64,000 nucleotides of DNA, taken from Aquila chrysaetos chrysaetos. Its lineage: Eukaryota > Chordata > Aves > Accipitriformes > Accipitridae. The DNA lies in contig NC_044009.1 of NCBI RefSeq assembly GCF_900496995.4, positions 53,537,005 to 53,601,004 of the forward strand, in the 5' to 3' direction. Of this stretch, positions 23,235 to 34,775 are shown in pieces. A program made the position numbers and the translations under genes. The first letter of the stretch is position 1, and the number at the start of each line of letters is the position of its first letter. The notes below the pieces were generated by a model. It worked only from the letters and a program-made list of their open reading frames with translations. It ran no database searches and was not told where the DNA came from.

Positions 23235-26200
23235 CTGGAAGCAGAAACCAAAGGGGAGCATTATTTACCGGCGTCGGCTCAAGGCTGGAGGGCAGGACAC
23301 CCTTGGCATCTCAGGGCAGGGAGCAGCCCCTTCCCCTCGGGGGAAGCTCTTTCCCGGTTTGGGGTGCTCTCTGCCCCTGCCTTCCCCCACATGCAGAATC
23401 AAAGCTGCTCCCTGGGCAACCCACTAAAAAAACCAACCAAACAAAACTCTCCCCTGATAAGTCCAAAATAAGAATGGAAAAAAACTTTGCAACCCACATC
23501 AGCTCCTTTCCTAGTACTCATGCAAAGGAGCCTTCGGTTTGCATTGGTCAAGCAGCATCCAAATTCATCACTCCCAGGAAAAAAGCTTTCCCAGGGCCAG
23601 CCCCACGCCTTCATTAACAGAAGAAAAAGAAAGCAAATGAAAATCAGATTAAAGAATTGCTTTTTTCTGATCAGGCAGCGTTTCCGCAGGAGGACTCAGC
23701 AGCACTGCGGTTTCCTACCCGGAAACGAGGACGTACCGTGCAGCAAGCGCTGTTCCTGTAAGAGCAGAGAGCGCAACTCCACCCATTTCTGCTGCAGAGT
23801 TTGCTGTGGAGGAGAAAGAGGGCTCTGTCACTCATACACTTTCGCAGAAGCATAGAAGACTTGTCAAGAAAACAGTCTATCTAGAAAGTACAGGTCACCT
23901 ACAGGAAGCACTTGTATGTCCCTCTTTTTGCTGAGACAATTTTCCCGGAGTTTAGCAAATTTCTTCCGGAAAGCACAAGTCCACTCACGCCCTGGGTGCT
24001 TCGGCTGGGGTACTGTACACGTCTGATTTGAAAAGCAGCAGCCTGACATCTGGAGAGCGTGCTGCCTCCCTTCAGCCAGCAACGACGATGCCAGCTCTCC
24101 TCAGCAGCCCGCAGGCTGCCCTCCTCCAGCCCTCCGCAGCTCCGGAGCCCGCCAGCCGGGAATAGGCACTCCGGGCACTCCGCTCCTCGTTCCTGGGTCC
24201 GGCAGCGCGGCGTGGGGATGGCACAGCTAACCGTCCCAGACCCCGTGTTAAGCACACGCTGCCCTGCGCATCCTTACAACCTCTAAGTGCTACACGCCAT
24301 CCAACGCTGAGCTACAGTTTTCTTTCCCGCTGGTGCAGGTCAGCTTGTGGTGTAAAACCAAACTATTGCATAGTTGAGTTAAAAAAAAAAAAACAAACAA
24401 AACAGGTGAGCCTCTGCCTGGAGCAGGCAGTTGCAGCAGGCACTTGCCCAGTAATCTGCATGAACCCGGTGCACCTCAGACACGCAGCCAGGCAGGCTGG
24501 CAAATCACACACTTCTGCACCCAAACTGACCAGACTAAGCTTGCGTGGGCAATCCTGTTATTGCATCCACATTTTTCCTCTTTTCGACATTTCGGAAAAA
24601 TCAACCACAAAATGAAATACCAAATGAAAACCACGGCCCGGCTGCAGGGTGGTGAGGCACCGGGATCCCTGCGGGCAGCACCGGCACGGCAAGCCCCCGG
24701 CACCCCACAGAGGCCAGGCAGTCCCCCAGCAGCAGGAGGAGGGGGTGGCAGGGAGGCTTTTCCTAGGGGTCCCTCAATGCACTGAGCAGGAGCGATTTAC
24801 AAGGGCACCGGGAAACAAGCCTTTTCCCAGCTGCTCTTCTCACTGAATCACTTCCTAGCAGATTTGGACACGATGTGGCAGACAGAGCGCTGGTGCATCA
24901 GGTCTGGCAGGCGCTGAGCAGCCTTCGCCAAGTCAGAGGTACGGGGGGCTCCAGCTTCCCCCCAGCTGCCATTCCTACAACTCTAGAACAGGCTCACCTG
25001 CAAAACGGGAGCAATGACAGCTTTTAAGGAGAATGAGTCCAGAGAAGTCTGCTCTTACAATGTTGTCTATGCAATGTTGAATAGGGCGGGTTTTAGAAGT
25101 TTATAATTCAGCTAAACCTAGGAAATTGTATGCAAGAGGTGCTGGGGAGTCGCCCAAAGGCTTTCCCCATCCAGACCCAACCAAAAGAGCAACCACTTCC
25201 TAGTCCTGGTTTCTCCCATCAGATTAAACTGTAATAGCAGCGGGACTGTCGGGATAACTGATGCACGCGGCAGGTATCCGCTCGCGGCTGGGTGCCCGTT
25301 CCACCGGCACGGCGGCGGTGGGCGCAGCGGGGTGCGTGTCCCGGCTGCAGTGCCTCGCGCGGGCTGCTCTGCTGGCTGCTGCATCCCGAGGGCAGGACGC
25401 GCTTGTGCAACTGCACGGCCAAACCTGTGATGTTTAGCACTCGCAGGCACGTTGCCGTCTCACTGTGGTTACAGGGTTTTGCAGCGACTGAGCACACCCT
25501 TCAGTAAGGCATCAGAGTTATAAACAGAATTAGGTTCTTTCCACTGCAGCCACAGCGGCATGAGAGCGCAGGGCCAGGCACACACCCATATTTTACTCTG
25601 TAATGATGCTCGTTGCAGAGGTTTGGCACTTCTGGGAAACAGCTGTTATCTGAAGACTCTGCTCTTGAAACTGAACCTTTCACAGCAGATTTTGAGATTC
25701 TGGCTTTATAATTTCCCTGGAAAGGGGTGGGGGGGTGGCCCATTTCTGATGACTTTAGCGGTTATTTCATCCAGATTTCTCAGGGACCACACTGAACGGC
25801 TTGCCATAGAGCACTGATTGTGGCCAGGATGGAAGCATCCTGCTGCTGTATGCTCATTAACACAATGAACTCTCCGGCTCTGGGGTTTGGCTCGTTTCTT
25901 GCCATGTCTGGACTAGCCAGGCGGTCTCAGCATCCCCAACCACCACCCCAGCTCCCGCCAGCCTCGGGCACCAGGGACGTGGTCCCGCACAGCTCCATGC
26001 GAGGCCAGCGTGGCCCCTGCACTCGCATTGGTCTCCCAATGCCTCCCACCCCGCTGGACCACTCTGGACCATGCAGGTGTTTGTCCCAGCCCCAGCCCCT
26101 CAGGGAACACCAGCGCTGCCTCCAGGATGGCTCCCCTGGCTGTTCCCACCAGCCAAGAGCCAAGAGCCCCTCACATTCCGTTGGTCAGTTTTACCTCCTT

Positions 26201-29200
26201 CAGAGAGAAAATAGCAGCTGGCTGCGGCGGAGCGATGCCTAAAACCATCCCAGCTATGTCCAAAAGCATCCTCCACAGCTCCTGTCAGTTTAGTGAGCCT
26301 CGGAGGGAAACTGAGCTCATGGAGTTCTCACCCTGGTCTGCTCACCCCTGCCCATCTTCTAGGCTGAAGGGATGGTGACCAAGATATCTCCCGTACAGCC
26401 AGGCACTGCCCTCAGCACCTCCCAGCCGCCAGTGGAGGTTGGGAGGAACCCCTCCTTTCCTCACCGACCAGCCCCCACGGGTACCATTTACATCATCGAC
26501 AGCATCAGTGTCATGCAGCAATTACAATGCCCTGTGCTGTACTCTCATAAATGCAGCGCAAACCAAATTAAATAAACATTGTTTTAAACATGCTAAATAC
26601 TAAACATGAAATCGCCCCCATGGCAGGACTTATATTTTATAGGCAATGGCACATATGGCAAACCCTGTCCCTGCTGCTCAGCTCTGGCAAGCCTAACCCA
26701 TTTGGCATGAGGTTTATTCTAGCCAGATGAATTTTTAATGCACTTTTTGAAGTACCATACTCCTGTGCAGAGGGTTTTGGCATAGAGTTGCCATAAGGAA
26801 AAACCCCTCACTCAGGTCGATTGAGTCCCAGCTTTGGAAAGCCCTGGCCCTTGCAGCGCTTGCAGCACTGCAGCTGCAGCGGGGCGAGTGGAGAAGCACA
26901 CCAGGGTGCCGGCACCCAAAAACCTGCTGCCGGCCCGGCTGCCTCGGGCTCGACTAGGGGAACAAAGTTCTACAAGTCAGAGGTGCCATCAGCGTGGTGG
27001 CCCTAATGAGCCTGAGCTCTGCTTGTGAAAGCCTGCCTTCCCTTTTTGCCAAATACAGAGTACGTTAAAATACGCTGTTCTGTTTTTACAGGGGAGGACT
27101 GCCTACCAGCTGGGCACAGCTTCGACACAGACAGAAATTGAGATATTTAGAGAGTTACAGAAATTACTGTGGGGGAAAATATTACCAAAAAAAATGAGGA
27201 AAATAATACAATAGAATTATAGAGAAAATACTACAGGGACCACGGCTGGGGGTGCTGGTGGCAGGGCACACACAGGTATGTGCCCCCCGCCAGGACACCC
27301 AGCCCCACGGACACCCACCTGCCCCCATTAAGCAATGAATCCACAACAGCCCTCCGCATCCGACAGCGGCTTAACTAATTAATTCTATTACCTTCAGTAA
27401 CTGCAGCTTGGTCTCGAGCTCCATTTTCCGCAGAAACATGGCCCCGTTGACAATCTCCAACCTGTGAAGAAGGGGATGTTGGCACCGAAGCGGCGAGGAG
27501 CACCGAGCGCTGGCCGGGGCTGCCGGACCGCACGTCGCCCCGCACCGCGGCGCGCGGGGTCCCGGGGGAGCGGGGACGGGGACCCCCCCCCCCGGCCGAA
27601 CCCTCTCCTCCGCGGCCGTCCTCCGCGGCGGCGGTGCTGGTGCGAGACGAGCAAACGCGGGGCAGGAGAGAAAGGAGCGGGGGAACAGCACCAGGACGCC
27701 TTCCCCGAGCTCCTGTCTCCCTCCGAAGCCCTCGCCGGCAGTAAGAGCGCGGGTCTCCACAACCAAACCCACGGGATTTCTGCCCCTGGGACAGCGCAGG
27801 GCTGCAGGGTAGCGCGAGAAGCTTTCTTGGCGTCCAGCGAGAGAGACTATTAAGCTGAGAACCACCTGAAGGAGGGACGCGTACCTTAAATAGTTCCCTG
27901 AAGACTTTATCAGGTCTACTATTTGCTTGTGATTAAAACCGTCCGTGTTCACGCCGTTGATACTGGCGAGGATATCGCCTGTTAGAGATACACGGAGGCG
28001 AAAATTAGCATCTGCAGCACAGGCACGCCTTCCACACGGTCTGCAATAAAAGTAATTGGGAGAAAAGCAAGACGAGGCCACCCACAGCAGGAAAAAACAT
28101 GAACAGTTACCAGTTTGAAGGCCGGAAAGATGGGCAGGACTTTCTTCTTGAATTTTGCAGACACAAGTGCACACCTCCAGGGAGTAATCATTTTGGTGCG
28201 GAAATCTAATAGTCTGTTAATACCAAAGTGACAGTGTTACCAATAGTAAGGCCATGAAAACAATTTAAAAATTAATAGTCTTTTTACACATTTTTTAAAT
28301 GAGAAGGCTGTGATGAGCAGGGTATATTATCATGCAAGTGAGAACACCAAAATGTTATAACCTAACAATTAGAAATTACATTCTTATGACAAAGAACAGC
28401 AGACACCTGACAGATGCCTGTACCTTGTTTTTACAAAAAACTAGTTTTAAAGCAAGTTGGTTATTTATGATCAAAAACTCGGGAGCTTGAGTCAAGAATA
28501 TCTGTTAGCATGGATGCGGATTGCTTTCTGGAAGAGTATTTCATGTTCCCAGTCACAGCATGGCAGGGTGTGACTTGGGCTTTTCAAGTGATTGACTCTG
28601 ACTCATTGTGAATGCCGCATGAAGTCAGCTGGTGCTGCCAGATAGATCGGTTCGCAATAAGAACTGAAAAGCAACAAGACTTGAACCTACTTTTGCTCTT
28701 TTGGCCTCTTAAAGTCATTATCCACACATGTCCCCACGTGCCCTCAAAAGTGCTTTTATTATACATATAAATATACATTAAGTAATTCTAAGTATAAATG
28801 CATATGTGATTATCAGTGCTGACATGTATTTGGAAAAATGCAAAAGTAAGCGATGCAACCTGACCAGGTCTTGCAATGACAGGAAATGTCTTCTTGGTTA
28901 CATGCAAATATCAGTATTCAGCCACATCTTCCTACCAAAACTTAAGACTGAAGCTGAACTTCCTGAAAACCTATGACAGCCACATCTAACCCAGATATAA
29001 GAACTCATGTTAGATTCCCAAATTTCTCAGTCAGCGTGGAACAAGTAGGGATGAAGACCGGGTGAGTTCAGAGCTTGTCTGGCCAAATCACACCAACGTG
29101 GTGATTTCAGCCCTTAGACCAACAGTAAAACTTTTGGCTAAACTAAGAGCGCCAAGTGAAACATGAGGGTCTTGGAGGACATGCCACTGCAGGTCACGCT

Positions 29201-32200
29201 TGCCTTTTTTTTTTTTTTTTGACCTGTTTCAGAGTGGTACGTCTCACCTACCAACCTGAAAGATTGGGTCAACTTGAGCAATACGAGCTCAAGCAGGATG
29301 GGATTCGTCACACCTAACCGGAGCCATCTGGACCGAGGTGTCTCAACGTCCCCACCAGAGCCACTGGGAGAGGCGGACATCTCCCAGGTGTGACGGATGG
29401 CCCCAAGAGAAGCACTCCAACCAGGAGGGTGGACTTCCCTCTCGTGTGCCTTGTCCTCACAGACTGCAGAAGATGGCTGGGCCATGGTTTTGGAGGGGAC
29501 CTCCAAAAAAAGCCACCACACTTTTAGGTGGCTGCAGTGAGAGGAGAGACATGCTACCAGAGCGTCTGCTCTGCAAACACCTAGGGACTTTGGGAGCCGC
29601 ACGGCGGCCGTCTCACCCCTGGGCTCTGGTCCGCCAGTGTAGAAGTAGGAGAAGAAGAGGTAACATGCGAGAAGCTCTGGCGTTCAGCCATCACTGCAGT
29701 TCTCATGAGCTCCCTGCAGATGGTAGACCTAGAGTTTCACATCATCTTATTCTGGTTTGCCTAAATTTAACTTGTAGTAGTGAAATTACAGCTTCTAAAT
29801 AATGGCTTGTTCTTAGTATCAGACAGATGCTGCCTTTCCACAGCCTGGACTTTCTAGTGAAGTGCTTACGCTGAATGTACGTTCAGGAAGAAAATGTGCC
29901 AAGAACAATTATTTTCAATCAGAATGTCACATATAATGAAAATCTGCCCTGACAATTTATACAAAAGCCCAATAATTGACTCAATTATCCTTCCTACTGA
30001 AAGCTCTCCCCTGTTCACGAGCTGAACGCTTACCCGCTCATTAGCCACAGATTCAAATTTGAAAAAGTTAAGCTTTTCCTAACACACTAATTTCACTGAA
30101 AATAGTATTTTCCCTTTGTGCACAGATAGAGGCAAGCACTTTGAAGATGCCCTGCCGCTGCAGGAATTGAAACAGAGGGGTGACGTGGGAGGGTCTCGCC
30201 GGCACAGGCTCACAAAACAGGCTCCTGCCTGCAGGTCCCGCCGGCAGGCAGAGCTCTGCGGTATTGCCACAACCTGCTGTTCCCAAAACTACATCCTTTT
30301 ATTCCTGGGATTATTTTTTATTTATAACCAGGATTTTAGCAGGCCTACTGATCTAAAGTTACCTTTCTCACAAAAATCTACAGAACAAAAATCCCCCATT
30401 AGTGGTACTCCTGATAAGATTCTGGTTTTCCTATGTGATGATTTACTGACGTCTACATCTAACAGAATTTCTTCCTATATGATTTAGCCCCCATAAAAGT
30501 CAAGCTTAGCAGTTATTTATTAAAAAAACATGCCAATACTGTACATCCACTTCAAAAACACATATGTCTCTGTATATGTTAAAGGACATAGTAAAATGCT
30601 AGTATAAGGCATTTTTTAGAGAGAGTTTTTTGATCTCTCTCTTTTTATATGAAAACATTCTCGTATGCAATTCTCCCCAAAATTATTCACTTATGGAGGT
30701 AAGAAGGCATTGCCATTGCCTCATATTTGGATTTGGATGAGATTTCTCCTACATTCAATGGTCTGACCTGTGAGAAGGCAGGAAATTCTCATCTGTGACC
30801 TTCACTATGAAAAAAATCCTTGGAAATGCATCCTAGCTCTGTATCATTACTGTAAGCTCTTCAAATTTCACGAGGAACTGACAGATACCATTTTCTGCTC
30901 TATGCTGTCTTAACCTAAATTTGAGGATGAGACACTTAAGAATTTGCACCATATTTTATTTTTAAATCAATCGACTTGTCATTTAAGTCTTACCTGGATT
31001 TCAAACCCAAACGTCTCTTTATCTTCTTTTAATATAGCAACAAGGTGTCTGTAACAAGAATACACAGAATTCCTCATGAATGCCGGGCTGCCACGCTTTG
31101 TGCACTCTATTTCTAACCAAAACAATCTTGTCCCCATCATTGCCCCTCCCTGTGCTAGCAGGGTGTCAGCAAGCCTTCCCACAGACATTGCAGCGGTAGT
31201 GCTTGTTTTTTCCTTACTCAAACTAAATTTCACAATTTCACCCTCACATCCCAGGTGCTGGGTACCACTCTCTGCCTTGCACCTTTATACTACTAGGGCT
31301 GCTAAACAGGAAGATTCCCAGGACACGTTTCATGCAGAATAAGTAAATAACAGTGATTGTAGAAGAGTATCTTCATACCTTTGGGGCCTGGAGGAGTCGC
31401 CCAAGGAGCTGGATCTGGCCAAGGCAAGCTGTAACCAGAAATGGGAGTGGAAAAGGGTCAGTAGGTTTATGGTTCTTTGAGGCACACGGCTAAAATCTGC
31501 AGTTTAGAGAAAAACTAAAACTAGCTGGTGGCATCCCACCACCAGCTTGCACCAACGCAGCCTCTCCCTCAGTGAAATGAGAACTTAAACTTTCAGATCA
31601 GCAGGAAGAGCAGCTAGGTCCAGAACGCAAGAGAAGTCATCATCATGTTCAAAGCCACCTATTAGATGCTGACGGCGAGCTCAGCCGGGCACAGGCAGAG
31701 AGTCAGCAGCCAACTGCAACGACCTCCAGGCGCGCTGAGCGCTCCCTGCAAAGCTTGGAAAAGGTGCTCCCTCCTGCCCAAGAAGTCTTCCTCCACCCTA
31801 CAGTTCCTTTCCAAGTGAGCTAGAGAGTAATTTTACACAGTAACAGGTCTGATATCAACGCCCACAGAGAATGTTTAACTGGCATTGCTGCAAGACCAAG
31901 TACCAACTGTGACACATTCTGGTGTGAAGGATTGCATTAACCTGCAAGAGGCGGTTGTTGAAGGAATTCATGTTTATTTTTATTATGTTGGAAATTAAGC
32001 CCTGGGAAACCAGTTATAGCTCAGCTTTTTCATTTTTCCAAACCTTTTAAATATAAAATTGAGTATTTCCAAAATAAAAAAATAAAACCACGGGTACTCT
32101 TAGAACATCAGAATATTGTTTCAGTTGTTTACCTCCAGAAAAATGTCTGGGCATCCTCGCTGGGAGACAGTAATGCAGTACCTGTTCCAACTTTATTAGA

Positions 32201-34775
32201 AAAAATTGGCCACCCGCTAGCTATCCAATCTTCCCTGCAATAAGTTAAAATTGAGAGCTGAGCTACCACCAGCCAATATAAAATGAAGCAAAATGAGCCT
32301 TTTTTGCGCAGGTGTGATAATTTGACATCTTCACAATTAGCTTTCATAAACTCACAAACACCCACTTCGGAGGGGGAGAGAGGTCTGGAATCAGAAGTAA
32401 CTTGGCTGGGAGACCCCTGTAGCAATACCTGTCGGAAGACCTTGCGGCAGGAGGGTGCTATTTAGGGTGATAGATGTTGCTGTGAAAAAAACTGAGAATG
32501 AGTAGAAAAATTCAAGTTGAATCTCGAGGAAAATTTTCTGATGGCAAAAGTGCTTGGGGCAGGGAACTCTTCCCCAAGCTGCTGGAGGTGTAATTTCTGA
32601 GGACAGTAGAAATGGGAAAGACAAGAGGCATGACCGCTCAAGAAAACCCCTGCATCCAACAGGACATCAGAGATGGACCTCCCACTGGTCCTTGCAATGT
32701 CCACAATCCTCTTGTCTTATTTTGCATAATTAAAAAAAACAAACAAATGTATGTGGCAGCCCTGTGTTTTCAAATAAGAGAAGGAATATTCCTTCTTTGG
32801 GGGTCACCTTGCTCGATCGCGGGGATCGTGGGGAGTCGGGGGCCAGGCAGGGCCACGGCTCGGTGTGCGGCCGTCCCGTGCCACGGGCTGCGGCTGGGCT
32901 GCTCCGTCCTCGGGGCTGCACAGGCACTTCTGCTCCTGTGGAAGGATGAGGGGCTGGCGGGCACACAGCACCAGAGCATCTCTACAACAGCAGGGATCCT
33001 TCAAAATTACCCATTAACACTGTAACTATCATCTATATAGTGCCCAAATCACGTCTCTGTTACGCTAAGACCTCACCTTTCTTTTGTACTTTTCCCCTAA
33101 AAATCTGTGGGCATTTATAAACTTAACACCTGTCGGAAAAAGGCAGAAAGCACAGATAAATTAAGGTAAGTGCAGGCAGCTGTCCCCGCAGTTTCTTGTG
33201 GTGGCTGCATAGCATTTCTGAGCCGATGCATGTATGGTCATGGCAACGAGCATCCAGGATCCCTGCTTCAGGCTAGGTAGACCTGTGCCTGAAGACGTCT
33301 CTGGAAAAAGCCAGGATCAGTGTTAAACATTGATTCTTCCCATAAAAATGAACCACGAATAAGGAAATACATTATCACTGAAGTGTTTGGAGTCAGTATA
33401 GCCAAATGTCTCAGGCTTCAGCAGTACAAAATGATGCCACAGCATGACCACTGACAGAAACACCCTACTTTATAAACATGCGTTTACTTGGGGAGAGAAA
33501 AGGAGAGGAGGGAGAGACCACACGTATAATAATAAACCACACACCAGGTGAAAGAGCTAATGGCAGGCGTACACCTGCAGCATGCAACCATTAGGTACGG
33601 TCTGTGCAGAGCGGTCCTCAGGCCTGATGCCCATGTTGTAATTCATCTTGAACAGATACAGCCACGTCACGGCCATTACCATCAGCCTCCCCCTGCGCCG
33701 GCAGCAATTGCCACACAAAGGGCTGCTCCATCGCAGCCGCGGGAGCTGGATGCCACCCAGCAGCAGCGTTCCCCAGATTAGTCTGGCTCTGGCTTTCCTT
33801 TATCTCCCCACACTTGTACAAAGAAAAGGATTAAGTGCGTTTCCGTTACTGAACAAAGCCAAGCCTTAAGTGCGCGGATATTACGTACCAGTTTTCTGAT
33901 GATAATTTCAGAATATAATGTGTCTCAAACATTTTCTATTTAGGCTTCTTCATACTAGACAAATAGACCAAAGCTGGAATCGTTCAGGGGGCAATTTACA
34001 GCAACAGCAAGAGAGAGTTTTGTGGGAATCCAGTTGCAAACAGCAGAAATGTGCTGTTCTGAGCCGTGCTGGGGGGAAAGCCCAGGCCAGAGAGACAGCC
34101 CAACCAGCCCCAGCCGTTGTAGCAAAATACTCCAAAATCCGGATGGAAATAACTCATGGTAGGTGCTTTCTGTCACCATTGCAGAACAAAGGACAGTCCA
34201 GCCAGGCCGCTATACTGAAGTAAATGCAAGTTTAAAGGAACACCCAGACAGCAAGAGCCTCTTTCGACTCGCAGCGCTGCTGTAAATGGAGAAGAAACGC
34301 AGCTGGGGCAGGATCTCGGCTGCAAAGGCACTTCATATGCCCAAGCCCCTACAGGCAGAACGCCTCTTTGCTCGCTCCTCTTGGGAGCTTCCCACGCTGC
34401 CGGTGCTGCGAACATTTCCTTGCAATCCCCAAACCGCCTAGGCTAAAGGCGCCCGGCAGTAATCCTTCCACCACCCTGAAATCAGGAGCCGCAGTGAACC
34501 TGTGCGGTCGCTTGCAGAAACTCGGCCGTTTCTGCTCACCCCTGCAAACGCGGGCAGCGAGCGGCTCTCCGGGCAGAAAGGAGCCGTCAGCCTCCCGTAG
34601 CACAGGAGCTACCCCGTACCTGCTTGCGCCCGCGGGGCAGCGTCCCCACCGTGTTGGCCAGGTGCTGGATCCTCCTGCTGTCCATCGGCAGAGCCTGCTC
34701 CCCCTCGGAAGGGCCGGCACCGAAGCCCAAGAAGTTGGCGTTATGGTTCTGCTGAATGAGCCTTCTTAGAGCCAT
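22762..34775 (-). CDS. CYTIP: Cytohesin-interacting protein (CYTIP), complete coding sequence in eight exons
   Basis: Eight exons join without a frame break to 355 residues (human 359 from memory). CYTIP is a cytoplasmic leukocyte scaffold that binds cytohesin ARF exchange factors and limits integrin adhesion. Visible parts: an N-terminal [10 protein letters not shown]...TLPRGRKQ; a PDZ domain at about residues 69-158, with carboxylate-binding loop ETFGFEIQ and core [20 protein letters not shown] then [11 protein letters not shown]; a predicted coiled coil at about 160-199 ([20 protein letters not shown]), the cytohesin-binding part in the family; and a Ser/Arg-rich tail with [17 protein letters not shown] and [10 protein letters not shown]. 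The tail ends EEEESRV, a class I PDZ ligand. The start is chosen by homology. It lies between ERMN and ACVR1C, all on the minus strand, as in human. Confidence 0.96.
23235..23736 (-). other. CYTIP intron 7
   Basis: A 502-bp GT-AG intron. Nothing else was recognised. Confidence 0.7.
23737..23803 (-). CDS. CYTIP: CYTIP coding exon 7 (coiled coil)
   Basis: A 67-bp exon between CCTCCACAG and CACG|GTACGT, phase 0 to 1. It encodes [20 protein letters not shown] then LHG, close to the human cytohesin-binding coiled coil. Confidence 0.95.
23804..27391 (-). other. CYTIP intron 6
   Basis: A 3.6-kb GT-AG intron of mixed composition, with GC-rich patches near 24060-24220 and 25250-25400. No exon, RNA gene or transposon was recognised. 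Confidence 0.6.
27392..27461 (-). CDS. CYTIP: CYTIP coding exon 6
   Basis: A 70-bp exon between CTTCACAG and GAAG|GTAATA, phase 2 to 0. It encodes the last PDZ strand and start of the coiled coil ([20 protein letters not shown]). Confidence 0.93.
27462..27884 (-). other. CYTIP intron 5, CpG-rich and stop-free
   Basis: A 423-bp GT-AG intron (141 codons) with no stop in the reading frame of the flanking exons. Its centre (about 27490-27660) is very CpG-rich and contains a run of 11 C at 27583-27593. Confidence 0.75.
27885..27978 (-). CDS. CYTIP: CYTIP coding exon 5 (PDZ helix)
   Basis: A 94-bp exon between CTAACAG and TAAG|GTACGC, phase 1 to 2. It encodes [19 protein letters not shown] and then [12 protein letters not shown], the second PDZ helix region. 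Confidence 0.95.
27979..28110 (-). other. CYTIP intron 4, short and stop-free
   Basis: A 132-bp GT-AG intron (44 codons), open in the reading frame of exons 4 and 5. The family alignment runs straight across the splice ([14 protein letters not shown]), so the intron is real. Confidence 0.8.
28111..28213 (-). CDS. CYTIP: CYTIP coding exon 4 (PDZ core)
   Basis: A 103-bp exon between ATTAACAG and ACTG|GTAACT, phase 0 to 1. It encodes [12 protein letters not shown] then [20 protein letters not shown]. Confidence 0.93.
28214..30993 (-). other. CYTIP intron 3
   Basis: A 2.8-kb AT-rich GT-AG intron with a 16-T run at 29205-29220. The 29120-29800 segment is GC-richer than its surroundings and could be an old insertion, but I cannot assign it to a repeat family. 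Confidence 0.5.
30994..31048 (-). CDS. CYTIP: CYTIP coding exon 3 (PDZ loop)
   Basis: A 55-bp exon between TGTTACAG and CCAG|GTAAGA, phase 2 to 0. It encodes [18 protein letters not shown], where GFEI is the PDZ carboxylate-binding loop. Confidence 0.93.
31049..31378 (-). other. CYTIP intron 2
   Basis: A 330-bp GT-AG intron. Nothing else was seen. Confidence 0.7.
31379..31428 (-). CDS. CYTIP: CYTIP coding exon 2
   Basis: A 50-bp exon between GTTACAG and AAAG|GTATGA, phase 0 to 2. It encodes [16 protein letters not shown], equal to the human LALTRSSSLSD segment. Confidence 0.9.
31429..34619 (-). other. CYTIP intron 1
   Basis: A 3.2-kb GT-AG intron, mostly AT-rich, with a CpG-rich patch at about 32810-32950. 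No other gene was recognised. Confidence 0.6.
34620..34775 (-). CDS. CYTIP: CYTIP coding exon 1
   Basis: ATG at 34775-34773 to AAGCAG|GTACGG, 52 codons, phase 0. It encodes [20 protein letters not shown] and ends [19 protein letters not shown], the family N terminus. Confidence 0.92.

Noticed and set aside
27371-28174. Treating the 267-codon minus-strand frame as one exon
   Set aside because: Family sequence runs directly from exon 4 to 5 to 6 across good splice sites, so the intervening parts are introns, possibly retained at times.
29120-29800. Possible old transposon insertion in CYTIP intron 3
   Set aside because: Composition differs from its flanks and it has a T16 run, but no terminal repeats, target-site duplication or recognisable family was seen.
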